From an uncultured Dokdonia sp. (GTDB taxonomy: Bacteria; Bacteroidota; Bacteroidia; Flavobacteriales; Flavobacteriaceae), in the NCBI RefSeq assembly GCF_947496725.1, contig NZ_CANMDS010000001.1:786194-850193 (forward strand): a stretch of DNA of 64,000 nt, read 5' to 3'. Positions 26,021-35,137 of the stretch are shown here, piece after piece. Under the pieces are notes generated by a model. It was given only the letters and a program-made list of their open reading frames with translations, did not search any database and had not been told where the DNA came from. Made by a program: the position numbers and the translations under genes. Position 1 is the stretch's first letter. Each line of letters begins with the position of its first letter.

Positions 26021-27187
26021 TCAAACCTCGTTTTTCTTTCTCGCTTTAAACCATCTTTCGGGGATATTTTGGTTACAAGCGTCCAGATAATCTTGGTATG
26101 TGCAAGGTAATAACGTGTGCCTTTTTAATTTATTATTCAAGCCCATAATAAATGGTATTTCTATCCACCATCGGGCTGTTTTCTCACTTTTATAAAACGT
26201 AAGCACCTCATCTTCAATAGGTACTTGATAGGTAAGGAAATTACCTTTTTCTACATCCATATTTTCGCTTGCGCGAAAATTCACTCCCTCAATAAAGTAC
26301 CACATCATCTGTGCAACTAGCATAGCAGCCTTTTCTTCTTGTGCATCATTATGGTATTCAAAAATCCCAAAAGAACTTACACGATCACTTATGCCTGCAT
26401 ATCTTGCAATGGTACAAATCTCTTTTCCATCAAAGCCATTAGGCATTTTATTATGTCGTGTACTCAACTCACTACTGCGTATAGCATTAAGATCTATAGC
26501 TACAAGATCTGCATCACGCATAACAGGCTCAGTAATATTTATAGCTGCCGAAACATTACCTAGTCTATAGGAGTCAAAATACAACTTATCCATCAAATCT
26601 ATTTCCTCTTGAGGATTAAAATAGGTTTGATACCCAATATTTGAGTAATTAAATAAATTATAAGGCTCTGTGACAATAATTTTACCCACATAAGACTTGT
26701 TGTTTATGGGCTGGCTGGCATCACCTAGATCAAAACGGCTATCTACATTAACGATATTAACCATTTGATCTAGCTTATCGTAAGAACGATAAATAGGATA
26801 CACTAGATCCTGACTTCCTCCTATATAAATAGGTATGATTCCTTTTTTAAACAAAGACTCATTAAGTGTGCGTATTGCAAAGTACGTATCATCTACAGAT
26901 GCGCCCGGGTCTATATCTCCCAGATCTGCAATAGTAGTATGCCAGTTTCCGGGAAACAGTTCATAAAATGTTCGGCGCACTTCGGTAAAAGAGAGCCCAT
27001 CTGAAAGATTATTGGGGTCTCTTCTTTTTTCGCGTAAGCAAACTATAGCTATGCGCACCCCTTCTAATTCTGGTAGTCCTTCTTGCTCGCTGTGCAGCCT
27101 TATGTTATTACCTAGTGACTGGTGGTGCTGCAACTGTATATGTGCAAGCGCAAGATCTGGAATAGGGAGGAGCACCTCAAATGCCAT
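26021..27187 (-). CDS. Arginase-fold protein with degenerate metal site (formimidoylglutamase-like)
   Basis: 388 residues with the arginase/agmatinase/formimidoylglutamase fold. The usual manganese ligands are GGDHS, DAHxD and SxDxD. Here the matching segments are IGGSQDLVY (His to Gln), VNVDSRFDLG (His to Arg, both Asp kept) and AIDLNAIRS (second Asp to Asn), so three of six ligands are changed. It is therefore probably not a normal ureohydrolase, though the fold is clear. It starts 3 bases after the topA stop and precedes gldK, an order I recall in other flavobacteria. It may be a scaffold or regulator; this is inference. Confidence 0.75.
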   Translation of the reverse strand: MAFEVLLPIPDLALAHIQLQHHQSLGNNIRLHSEQEGLPELEGVRIAIVCLREKRRDPNNLSDGLSFTEVRRTFYELFPGNWHTTIADLGDIDPGASVDDTYFAIRTLNESLFKKGIIPIYIGGSQDLVYPIYRSYDKLDQMVNIVNVDSRFDLGDASQPINNKSYVGKIIVTEPYNLFNYSNIGYQTYFNPQEEIDLMDKLYFDSYRLGNVSAAINITEPVMRDADLVAIDLNAIRSSELSTRHNKMPNGFDGKEICTIARYAGISDRVSSFGIFEYHNDAQEEKAAMLVAQMMWYFIEGVNFRASENMDVEKGNFLTYQVPIEDEVLTFYKSEKTARWWIEIPFIMGLNNKLKRHTLLPCTYQDYLDACNQNIPERWFKARKKNEV

Positions 27188-27190
27188 ATA

Positions 27191-29716
27191 TTATTTCTTT
27201 TTTGCTGTGGTTTTTTTCTTAGCCGGAGCTTTCTTTTTTGCTGGCGCCTTCTTTTTGGTAGCCTTCTTTTTTGGAGCTTTCTTCTCGATGTAGTCTTTTA
27301 TCTCATCAAGACTTAAAGCAGCAGCATCTATATCTTTACTAAGCTCTATTTTGAGCTTACCTTTTATAATATTAGAACGTCCCCAGCGTGCTTTTTCTAC
27401 ACGTATTCCTTCTTCTGGAAAATCCTGAAGTACTTTATCTATTTCCTTTTGCTTTTTGACTTCTATAAGCTCTACAATATCCTCATCAGAGAGGTTATCA
27501 AAATCGTACTTCTTGTTTACGTTTATAAACATTCCGTTCCATTTTATATACGGGCCAAAACGCCCTGTACCTTTTTGAACCGGAAGGTCCTCATACGTAT
27601 ATATAGGAGCATCTGCCTTTTGCTTTTCTTTGATGTACACTATAGCCTCATCTAGATCTACATCCATTGGGTCACGTCCTTTAGGGAGTGATACAAATGT
27701 TTTTCCAAACTTAACATATGGTCCAAAACGACCATTATTTACAGACACTTCCTCTTCTTCAAAAGTTCCTAAATCTTTAGGTAGTTTAAAGAGGTCCATT
27801 GCCTGCTCATACGTAAGGTTACTAAGCGTTTGATCTGGGCCTAGACTTGCAAATCGAGGCTTCTCATCATCCTCTACAGAACCTATCTGAACCATAGGAC
27901 CAAATTTACCTAGACGCACACTCACAGGTTTACCTGTTTCTGGATCTTTACCTAGTATGCGCTCTCCTACTTCACGCTCTGCATTTTTTTCTACATCTTT
28001 TACGTGAGGATGAAAGTCTTTATAGAAATCCTTCATCATTTTAGTCCACTCCTGCTTTCCTTCTGCTATGTCGTCAAAATCTGCTTCGACCTTTGCAGTA
28101 AAGTTATAATCAAGGATGTTTTCAAAATGCTGAACCAAGAAGTCGTTTACGACCATCCCTACATCTGTAGGAACAAGCTTTCCTTTATCTGACCCTACAG
28201 TTTCTGTAAGAGTTCTATCTTTTATCTCGTTGTTTTCAAGACTAAGCACATCATAAGATCGCTCCTTCCCTTCTACAGTACCTTTTTCTACATACTTACG
28301 ATTTTGGATAGTCGTAATAGTAGGTGCATATGTAGATGGACGTCCTATACCTAGCTCTTCAAGTTTCTTCACTAGAGAAGCTTCTGTATAACGGTATGGT
28401 GGTCTTGTAAAACGCTCTGTGGCGGTAATGTATTTATTAAGTAATGTCTCTCCTGTTTTAAGATCAGGAAGTAAACCTGTTTCTTCTACATCTTCATCAT
28501 CACTACCTTCTAGGTATACTTTTAAGAAACCTTCAAACTTTAAGATTTCCCCATTTGCTGTAAAATTATCTGTACCTGCACTAGAAGCTATTTGCACATT
28601 TGTGCGCTCTAGTTGTGCCTCGCTCATTTGTGAGGCAATCGCACGTTTCCATATAAGTTCATATAGACGTATCTGGTCGCGGTCCATATTTACAGAATGC
28701 TTTGAGAAATCTGTAGGACGTATCGCCTCGTGAGCTTCTTGTGCTCCCTTAGACTTCCCTTTATAGTTACGTTCTTTATGAAACTCCTTACCATAAGCAG
28801 CTACAATCTCTGCCTCTGCTCCAGCCTTTGCATCTTTAGATAGATTTACACTATCTGTTCTCATATATGTAATATGCCCAGCTTCATAGAGTCGCTGTGC
28901 CATCGTCATCGTTTTACTTACAGAGAAGTACAGTTTTCTACTTGCTTCCTGTTGTAAGGTAGAGGTAGTAAATGGTGGTGCTGGTGATTTTTTTGCTGGC
29001 TTTTTAGTAAGCGCATCTACTTTAAAAGTAGCACTAAGGTTTTTCTCAAGAAAAGCCTTCGCCTCTTTTTTGGTAGTTATATTTTTAGGAAGTTTTGCTT
29101 TAAAAGATTTTCCATCTTGCGTAGTAAACTCTGCATCTACTCTATATGATGCTTTAGGCTCAAAACCTAAAACCTCACGCTCACGCTCTACAATAAGTCT
29201 TACAGAAACAGATTGTACACGCCCCGCCGAAAGACCTCCTTTTACCTTTCTCCATAATACTGGAGAGAGCTCATACCCCACTAATCTATCAAGCACTCTA
29301 CGCGCTTGTTGTGCATTTACAAGATCATAATCAATCTTACGAGGGTTCTCAATCGCTCTTAATATAGCCGTCTTTGTAATCTCGTGAAAAACAATACGTT
29401 TTGTACGGTCTGGTGTTAACCCAAGCTCTTGTTCTAAGTGCCAGGCTATAGCCTCTCCCTCGCGATCCTCATCACTAGCGAGCCACACCATCTCTGCCTT
29501 ATTTGCAAGAGACTTAAGATTTCTCACCACCTTTTTCTTATCGTCTGAGACTTTATATTTTGGAGTAAAATCTCCATCTACATCAACACCTAACTCCTTA
29601 GAGGGAAGGTCTGCAATGTGTCCAAAACTACTCTCAACTTTATAGTCTGAGCCTAGAAATTTTTCTATCGTTTTAGCCTTTGCAGGTGACTCCACAATGA
29701 CGAGATTCTTTGCCAT
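27191..29716 (-). CDS. topA: DNA topoisomerase I
   Basis: 841 residues. The Toprim domain starts KNLVIVESPAKAKTIEKFLG and includes WLASDEDREGEAIAWHLE. The catalytic tyrosine lies in GHITYMRTDSVNLS (about residue 287). C-terminal repeats (for example LGKFGPMVQIG, NGRFGPYVKFG, TGRFGPYIKW) replace the zinc fingers of the E. coli enzyme, and a Lys/Ala/Pro tail of about 30 residues (KKAPKKKATKKK...) ends the protein, probably binding DNA. It relaxes negative supercoils. First gene of topA, arginase-fold. Confidence 0.97.
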   Translation of the reverse strand: MAKNLVIVESPAKAKTIEKFLGSDYKVESSFGHIADLPSKELGVDVDGDFTPKYKVSDDKKKVVRNLKSLANKAEMVWLASDEDREGEAIAWHLEQELGLTPDRTKRIVFHEITKTAILRAIENPRKIDYDLVNAQQARRVLDRLVGYELSPVLWRKVKGGLSAGRVQSVSVRLIVEREREVLGFEPKASYRVDAEFTTQDGKSFKAKLPKNITTKKEAKAFLEKNLSATFKVDALTKKPAKKSPAPPFTTSTLQQEASRKLYFSVSKTMTMAQRLYEAGHITYMRTDSVNLSKDAKAGAEAEIVAAYGKEFHKERNYKGKSKGAQEAHEAIRPTDFSKHSVNMDRDQIRLYELIWKRAIASQMSEAQLERTNVQIASSAGTDNFTANGEILKFEGFLKVYLEGSDDEDVEETGLLPDLKTGETLLNKYITATERFTRPPYRYTEASLVKKLEELGIGRPSTYAPTITTIQNRKYVEKGTVEGKERSYDVLSLENNEIKDRTLTETVGSDKGKLVPTDVGMVVNDFLVQHFENILDYNFTAKVEADFDDIAEGKQEWTKMMKDFYKDFHPHVKDVEKNAEREVGERILGKDPETGKPVSVRLGKFGPMVQIGSVEDDEKPRFASLGPDQTLSNLTYEQAMDLFKLPKDLGTFEEEEVSVNNGRFGPYVKFGKTFVSLPKGRDPMDVDLDEAIVYIKEKQKADAPIYTYEDLPVQKGTGRFGPYIKWNGMFINVNKKYDFDNLSDEDIVELIEVKKQKEIDKVLQDFPEEGIRVEKARWGRSNIIKGKLKIELSKDIDAAALSLDEIKDYIEKKAPKKKATKKKAPAKKKAPAKKKTTAKKK

Positions 29717-29839
29717 ACATTTTATTTTTTCAGATTACAAAAGTAGATGTTTTATTTATATCGCAATCCGCAAGGCCGTTATTTCTGTAATAAATGCATT
29801 TTTAAAGCCTTGTAAATTGTGGTTTAATAGGGCTTATTA

Positions 29840-29855
29840 CGCTTTCGCGAAAGCG
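29840..29855. repeat. GCTTTCGCGAAAGC palindrome, copy 10
   Basis: Exact core at 29841-29854, 8 bases after the stop of the membrane-protein gene and upstream of topA. Confidence 0.95.
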
Positions 29856-29863
29856 CACTCACA

Positions 29864-30637
29864 CTACACACCTATCTGAGCAATGAGGTCTTCATCTTCG
29901 GTAAAGCCTACCACTTCTTTATACACCAGGTAAGCCGGTAAATACACAATTGAAATCGTTGCATACACCCCTACAAAACAAGCCATCACCCCTACCACAA
30001 GCGCAAGAAAACCTATAATAAGACAAGCCCCAAAGGTGATTCCCCACTTTTTTGTTCCAAGAGCAAAAGCAGCTTTTAAAATATCGTTTACAGAGAGTTC
30101 TGGGTTAAAGGCAAATATGATAACGGCAAATTGCAACGGCACAAGCACAAAAAACAAGGGGAGAATAAAAAATAACATCGCAACCACGGCAATGCCTATT
30201 TGAGCCATAGACAAGATGAGCACCTTTTTTATATGCTGTTTTTTTATAAACATCCCAAAGCCTACACCCAGCTCGCTGCGCTTGTTTCTATCTTTCATAC
30301 GCACGATTCTATAAAACGCGGCTTGCAATGCAAAGTTTACCACCGCCATTACAACGGTAATTATTAGGTATAAAAAAAACATTGTGATAATTGCCACGAT
30401 GCCTACTTCCTCATCACTATAACTATTGATATCATTATAATCTATAAATGCTCCACCTAGACTAAAAGGCAACATAACAAGCATAGATATCCCGTAAGAA
30501 ATAGCTACGGTTAGTATCTGCAAGAGTAACCCTTGTAAGAACACTTTTTGAAATAGGCTGATAGACTCTCCAAAGAGATTGCCAAAATCTACGTGTGGTG
30601 CATTTTTTATTTTGGTGAGTAAGTCTGTGTGGGTCAT
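29864..30637 (-). CDS. Conserved multi-pass membrane protein, unknown function
   Basis: 257 residues with about five to six hydrophobic segments (near 33-58, 78-110, 143-176 and 200-235) and short charged loops. An N-terminal soluble stretch (NAPHVDFGNLFGESISLFQK) and an ILKAAFALGTKKWG segment before the last helices recall flavobacterial proteins annotated only as membrane proteins of the YciC/DUF4013 general type. No transport or catalytic motif is visible. A palindrome copy follows its stop. Confidence 0.6.
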   Translation of the reverse strand: MTHTDLLTKIKNAPHVDFGNLFGESISLFQKVFLQGLLLQILTVAISYGISMLVMLPFSLGGAFIDYNDINSYSDEEVGIVAIITMFFLYLIITVVMAVVNFALQAAFYRIVRMKDRNKRSELGVGFGMFIKKQHIKKVLILSMAQIGIAVVAMLFFILPLFFVLVPLQFAVIIFAFNPELSVNDILKAAFALGTKKWGITFGACLIIGFLALVVGVMACFVGVYATISIVYLPAYLVYKEVVGFTEDEDLIAQIGV

Positions 30638-30688
30638 AAATAATACTGGTTTATACTTATAAAGATGAACGCTCTAAAATAAGGTAAT

Positions 30689-31624
30689 TTAAAATCGTCT
30701 GGCAAATTCAAAGGTTACGTACTGACTTCTTCCCTCTCTTTTGGTTTCTTTGGTTCTAAATTTATAGATTATACGGTAGGTGTTGCGATGCGATCGATAG
30801 ACACCTCCTGCCTTAAAAGAAAAAACTACTGGCACTGCAGGTAAGGTAAAAGGAGAACCATCACCTAGGGGATTACCTTCTATAAGCGCGTTAAGCACTA
30901 CATACTCAACTCCTACACCGCCTACACCATAAAATTCTGTTGTGTTTCCTACTTGGCCATATGCACTAGAGGTACTCACTTGCGCCCTATCACCTATGTA
31001 CAAAAGTGCTTCCTGACGTGCATACATTCTTCTTGAACCTATAGCCACAGAAGATTGTAGTGCAGCGTTTTTAAACAGATTAGAATTAGGTATCACATAG
31101 TCCTTTACATAACTTCCATAAAGATTAATGTGTGTACTATTTGCAATCTGGCCAGACCATACGGGCATAAATGCTCCTATAAGGCTGTGATAATTGAGTT
31201 GTAAGGTACGCGCTCCAGATTGCTCTCCAGCAAGACCTATCTCAAGACCCACAGCATACAAGCTATTTTTCTGAGCTTTTGTAAGATTAAACCTTGCAAA
31301 TAAATAGCCCGCATAAGGTCGCTCTAAGCTGTCAAAGTTTTCTACAAATAGCTCACGTGGTGTATAAGTCTCTTGACCTATTATGATATCATATTGTAAC
31401 GGCGCCTCTTGCGTATTTTTAAAAATAAAATCCTGTTCTAACTTTCTACTATATCTCAAAAAACTTCCTGCGGTATAATAACGGTCTATTGCAAAAAGAA
31501 AGTCATTATCGTGTTGTATAGAAAACTCTTGTGTATACAGTTGCTTAGAAGCAGGCTCGACATCTTGAGACCAAGCTTGATGCGTGAGTATACAAACTAA
31601 AATAGGGAGTAGCTTGAGTTGCAA
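30689..31624 (-). CDS. LpxR-like lipid A deacylase family outer-membrane protein
   Basis: 311 codons from a TTG (no ATG is available before the signal peptide QLKLLPILVCILTHQAWSQ). The mature part opens with SIQHDNDFLFAIDRYYTAG, matching the DUF2219/LpxR N-terminus with its Asn-Asp active-site pair. RPYAGYLFARF and LNYHSLIGAFMP follow, the latter with a candidate catalytic His, and the protein ends in alternating strands to FARRF, as in outer-membrane barrels. LpxR removes the 3'-acyloxyacyl chain of lipid A. Activity here is inferred. Confidence 0.75.
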   Translation of the reverse strand: MQLKLLPILVCILTHQAWSQDVEPASKQLYTQEFSIQHDNDFLFAIDRYYTAGSFLRYSRKLEQDFIFKNTQEAPLQYDIIIGQETYTPRELFVENFDSLERPYAGYLFARFNLTKAQKNSLYAVGLEIGLAGEQSGARTLQLNYHSLIGAFMPVWSGQIANSTHINLYGSYVKDYVIPNSNLFKNAALQSSVAIGSRRMYARQEALLYIGDRAQVSTSSAYGQVGNTTEFYGVGGVGVEYVVLNALIEGNPLGDGSPFTLPAVPVVFSFKAGGVYRSHRNTYRIIYKFRTKETKREGRSQYVTFEFARRF

Positions 31625-31681
31625 TTTTTTAATTTTTGCTACAAATTACGAGAATTTATGTCAATTCTAAGCGCCTGCCAC

Positions 31682-31713
31682 TTTGTCACAATTCTTTATT
31701 AACTGTATCTTTG
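31682..31713 (+). promoter_or_regulatory. Bacteroidota-type promoter of miaB
   Basis: TTTG (31682-31685), 20-base spacer, TATCTTTG (31706-31713). This is one of the best consensus matches in the window, 37 bases before the miaB ATG. Confidence 0.8.
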
Positions 31714-31750
31714 CATAATCCTTGACAACGTATTCAGGACGATTAAGCAG

Positions 31751-33214
31751 ATGGAAAAAATAATAGACGAGCATAAACAAGGGGAAGCGCTTACACTAGA
31801 GCGAAAACTCGAGAACAGTAAAAAACTTTTTATTGAAAGTTACGGTTGCCAGATGAACTTTGCAGATAGTGAAGTGGTGGCTTCTATACTAGCAAATGAA
31901 GGATATAACACCACTCAAAATCTTGAGGAAGCAGACCTCGTGCTTGTAAACACGTGTTCTATACGCGAGAAGGCAGAGGTTACTGTAAGAAAGCGACTCG
32001 AAAAATACCAAGCCGTAAAGCGCAAACAAAACCCTACAATGAAGGTAGGTGTGCTAGGCTGTATGGCAGAGCGTCTTAAAAGCAAATTTCTTGAAGAAGA
32101 AAAAATTGTAGATCTCGTTGTAGGTCCAGATGCCTATAAAGACATTCCTAACCTACTAAGTGAGGTAGAAGAAGGACGTGATGCTGTAAACGTTATCCTT
32201 TCTAAAGAAGAAACGTATGGTGATATCTCACCAGTGCGATTACAAACTAACGGAGTTACCGCTTTTGTATCTATCACACGTGGTTGTGATAATATGTGCA
32301 CATTTTGTGTGGTACCATTTACAAGAGGTCGTGAGCGTAGCCGTGACCCGCAATCTATACTAGAAGAAGTACAAGATCTTGCAAATAGAGGGTTTAAAGA
32401 AATTACCCTACTGGGTCAAAACGTAGATTCTTACCTATGGTATGGCGGTGGCCTCAAAAAAGATTTTGACAAAGCCAGTGAGATGGCAAAGGCTACTGCG
32501 GTAAACTTTGCACAGCTTATGGATATGGTGGCTAGAGCACAGCCTAAAATGAGAATACGCTTCTCTACCTCAAACCCTCAAGATATGACGCTAGACGTTA
32601 TTGAAGTGATGGCGAGCCATAAAAACATCTGTAACTACATACACCTACCAGTTCAATCTGGAAGTGACAGAATACTCAAGCTTATGAACCGCCAGCATAC
32701 GGTAGCAGAGTATAAAACGCTTATAGATAATATAAAAAACCTTATTCCAGACATTGGGATAAGTCAAGATATGATAACAGGTTTCCCCACAGAGACCGAA
32801 GAAGATCATCAAGGCACACTAGATCTTATAGACTACGTAAAGTATGACTACGGTTTTATGTTTTACTACTCTGAACGCCCAGGAACCCTTGCTGAACGTA
32901 AAATGGAAGATGACATTCCTCTAGAAATTAAGAAAAGAAGATTGCAAGACGTCATAGACTTACAGCGTGAGATCTCAAGAAAAAATCTATTAAGATATCA
33001 AGATCAAACCATAGAGGTATTAATAGAAAAAGAGTCCAAAAAGAATAAAGATGAGTGGAGCGGCCGCAATGACCAAAACGTAGTTGCCGTTTTCCCTAAA
33101 GGTGATTATAAAGTAGGTGATTTTGTAAACGTTAAAGTAAATGAGTGCACTACTGGAACGCTAATAGGAGAGGCTGTGAGTTATGCAGATTACTGGTATA
33201 ACAATGTAGACTAA
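31751..33214 (+). CDS. miaB: tRNA-2-methylthio-N6-dimethylallyladenosine synthase
   Basis: 487 residues with all MiaB parts. The UPF0004 domain has its three Fe-S cysteines in YGCQMNFADSE, NTCSIREKAE and LGCMAERLK. The radical-SAM cluster CxxxCxxC lies in TRGCDNMCTFCVVP, and a C-terminal TRAM domain ends near VSYADYW. It adds a methylthio group to i6A37 of tRNAs reading UNN codons. It is the first gene of a rightward run of envelope and stress genes, with a palindrome copy after its stop. Confidence 0.97.
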   Translation: MEKIIDEHKQGEALTLERKLENSKKLFIESYGCQMNFADSEVVASILANEGYNTTQNLEEADLVLVNTCSIREKAEVTVRKRLEKYQAVKRKQNPTMKVGVLGCMAERLKSKFLEEEKIVDLVVGPDAYKDIPNLLSEVEEGRDAVNVILSKEETYGDISPVRLQTNGVTAFVSITRGCDNMCTFCVVPFTRGRERSRDPQSILEEVQDLANRGFKEITLLGQNVDSYLWYGGGLKKDFDKASEMAKATAVNFAQLMDMVARAQPKMRIRFSTSNPQDMTLDVIEVMASHKNICNYIHLPVQSGSDRILKLMNRQHTVAEYKTLIDNIKNLIPDIGISQDMITGFPTETEEDHQGTLDLIDYVKYDYGFMFYYSERPGTLAERKMEDDIPLEIKKRRLQDVIDLQREISRKNLLRYQDQTIEVLIEKESKKNKDEWSGRNDQNVVAVFPKGDYKVGDFVNVKVNECTTGTLIGEAVSYADYWYNNVD

Positions 33215-33233
33215 TACATTTTAAAGGGCTTAA

Positions 33234-33255
33234 TTACGCTTTCGCGAAAGCGTAA
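33234..33255. repeat. GCTTTCGCGAAAGC palindrome, copy 11 (22-base perfect)
   Basis: Exact core at 33238-33251, 19 bases after the miaB stop. Confidence 0.95.
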
Positions 33256-33306
33256 AAACAACCATCACAAGCGAGCGCTGTGACACGACAAACGAGTTAA
33301 GTAATT

Positions 33307-34575
33307 ATGGAAGGAATACAAACCACAAAACAAAGATTTGGTATTATAGGAGATAATCCTGGGCTTAATCGTGCAATCGAAAAAGCAATACAAGTGGCGC
33401 CTACTGATATATCTGTACTTGTTACGGGAGAGTCTGGGGTAGGTAAAGAAAGTATCCCACGCATTATACACTCGCTTTCACATAGAAAACACAATAAGTA
33501 CATCGCCGTAAACTGTGGAGCAATTCCAGAAGGAACGATAGATAGTGAACTTTTTGGCCACGAGAAGGGAGCTTTTACTGGAGCTACCTCCACCAGAAGT
33601 GGCTATTTTGAAGAGGCAGATGGTGGTACCATTTTTCTAGATGAAGTAGGAGAATTACCGCTGCCTACACAAGTGCGCCTTTTAAGAGTTTTAGAAAATG
33701 GAGAGTTCCTAAAAGTAGGATCTTCAAAAACACAAAAAACAGACGTACGCATTGTCGCTGCAACAAACGTAGCGATGTTTGATGCCATTGAAGAAGGAAA
33801 ATTTCGTGAGGATTTATATTACAGGTTAAGTACTGTAGATATTGCTTTGCCACCATTAAGAGAGCGCAAAGGCGATATACACTTATTGTTTAGAAAGTTT
33901 GCTTCAGACTTTGCTATGAAGTATAAGATGCCTACCATACGCCTAAGTGATGAGGCTATACAACTACTCGTGCAATATAGATGGAGTGGTAATATAAGAC
34001 AACTACGCAACGTAGCTGAACAGATATCTGTACTTGAGACTAACCGCGAGGTAGACGCTACAACTATAAGAAACTATTTACCAGATACAGGATCTAGACT
34101 TCCTGCGGTTATAAAATCACAAGAAAAGTCAGACTTTTCTAACGAGCGAGAGATTCTTTACAAAGTGCTTTTTGATATGAAAGCCGACTTAAATGATCTT
34201 AAAAAGCTCACGCTCGAGCTTATGAAAAATGGCAACACGCAGGATGTTCGCCAGGAGAATGAAAGTCTTATAAACAAGATTTATAATGATGACCAAGACG
34301 ACTCTTATGAGACGGTAGAAGAAGTGATGGATGTATTACAGATACCTCAAAAATCACAACAAGCCCCTACTCCACCTCCTACAGAGCCAGTAATAGATCC
34401 ATATCACTTTGCAGAGGAGATAGAAGAGGAAGAAACTTTATCGCTACACGACAAGGAGCTCGAACTTATAAAGAAATCATTAGAGCGTCACAAAGGAAAA
34501 CGCAAGGCTGCCGCACAAGAACTAGGTATAAGCGAGCGCACACTTTATAGAAAAATCAAACAGTTTGATCTATAA
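33307..34575 (+). CDS. Sigma-54-dependent transcriptional activator without receiver domain
   Basis: 422 residues. The AAA+ domain starts almost at once (residue 15): Walker A GESGVGKE, the sigma-54 contact loop HEKGAFTGA, Walker B GGTIFLDEVGELPLP and arginine-finger region FREDLYYRLSTVDIALPPLRER. A 100-residue acidic, Gln/Pro-rich linker follows, then a Fis-type helix-turn-helix (RKAAAQELGISERTLYRKIKQ). There is no response-regulator or GAF input domain, so the signal probably acts on the linker or through a partner. Targets are unknown; a sigma-54-like element lies before groES. The last bases overlap the upstream flank of lptE. Confidence 0.93.
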   Translation: MEGIQTTKQRFGIIGDNPGLNRAIEKAIQVAPTDISVLVTGESGVGKESIPRIIHSLSHRKHNKYIAVNCGAIPEGTIDSELFGHEKGAFTGATSTRSGYFEEADGGTIFLDEVGELPLPTQVRLLRVLENGEFLKVGSSKTQKTDVRIVAATNVAMFDAIEEGKFREDLYYRLSTVDIALPPLRERKGDIHLLFRKFASDFAMKYKMPTIRLSDEAIQLLVQYRWSGNIRQLRNVAEQISVLETNREVDATTIRNYLPDTGSRLPAVIKSQEKSDFSNEREILYKVLFDMKADLNDLKKLTLELMKNGNTQDVRQENESLINKIYNDDQDDSYETVEEVMDVLQIPQKSQQAPTPPPTEPVIDPYHFAEEIEEEETLSLHDKELELIKKSLERHKGKRKAAAQELGISERTLYRKIKQFDL

Positions 34576-34624
34576 CCTTAGGCTTGTACATTCAATTTTT
34601 AAACCGCATCTTCGTTATCTACAT

Positions 34625-35137
34625 ATGAATTCTATAAAAAGCACCTTACTTATTATCTTATTTGCACTTGGCTTCCAGAGTTGTGGTGTGTACTCTCTAA
34701 GTGGAGTTTCTATTGTAAATGAAGAAACTTTTGAAGTTCGCTTTTTTCAAAATGAAGCGGCCATTGTAGAACCCGGTATAGACCGTGAGTTTACAGAGCA
34801 ACTTAGAGATATTATACAAAACCAGTCTCCACTAGTGCTAACAAATAGTAATGCAGACGTCATTTATGAAGGTGAGATTGTAGAGTACTACATTGCACCA
34901 CAAGCCTCAACCTCAGAAAATACAGCTGCTCAAAACAGATTAACCATTACTATAAACGTGCGTTTTTACAACAACACGCAAACAGACGGTGAATATGACT
35001 TTGAGCGTAGGTTTTCTTTCTTTTCTGACTTTACCGGTACGGCACAACCAGTAGGTAGCGTGCTAGATACTGCTATAGATGAGATTTATGAACGTATAAC
35101 TCAAGATGTTTTTAATGCATCACTTGCACGCTGGTAA
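34625..35137 (+). CDS. lptE: LPS-assembly lipoprotein LptE
   Basis: 170 residues from ATG 34625 (an open frame from 34565 overlaps the activator gene). Lipoprotein signal with lipobox FQSC (Cys20), then GVYSLSGVSI and TLTITINVRFYNNTQTDGEYDFERRFSFFSDF, the alpha/beta layout of LptE. LptE plugs the LptD barrel that places LPS in the outer membrane. Its stop overlaps the next start by one base (TAATG). I am fairly confident from the N-terminal and central motifs. Confidence 0.85.
   Translation: MNSIKSTLLIILFALGFQSCGVYSLSGVSIVNEETFEVRFFQNEAAIVEPGIDREFTEQLRDIIQNQSPLVLTNSNADVIYEGEIVEYYIAPQASTSENTAAQNRLTITINVRFYNNTQTDGEYDFERRFSFFSDFTGTAQPVGSVLDTAIDEIYERITQDVFNASLARW

Noticed and set aside
26274..26291. 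TTTTCGCTTGCGCGAAAA, a palindrome-like sequence in the arginase-fold gene
   Set aside because: It shares only TTCGC/GCGAA with the repeat and has a different centre; not counted as a copy.
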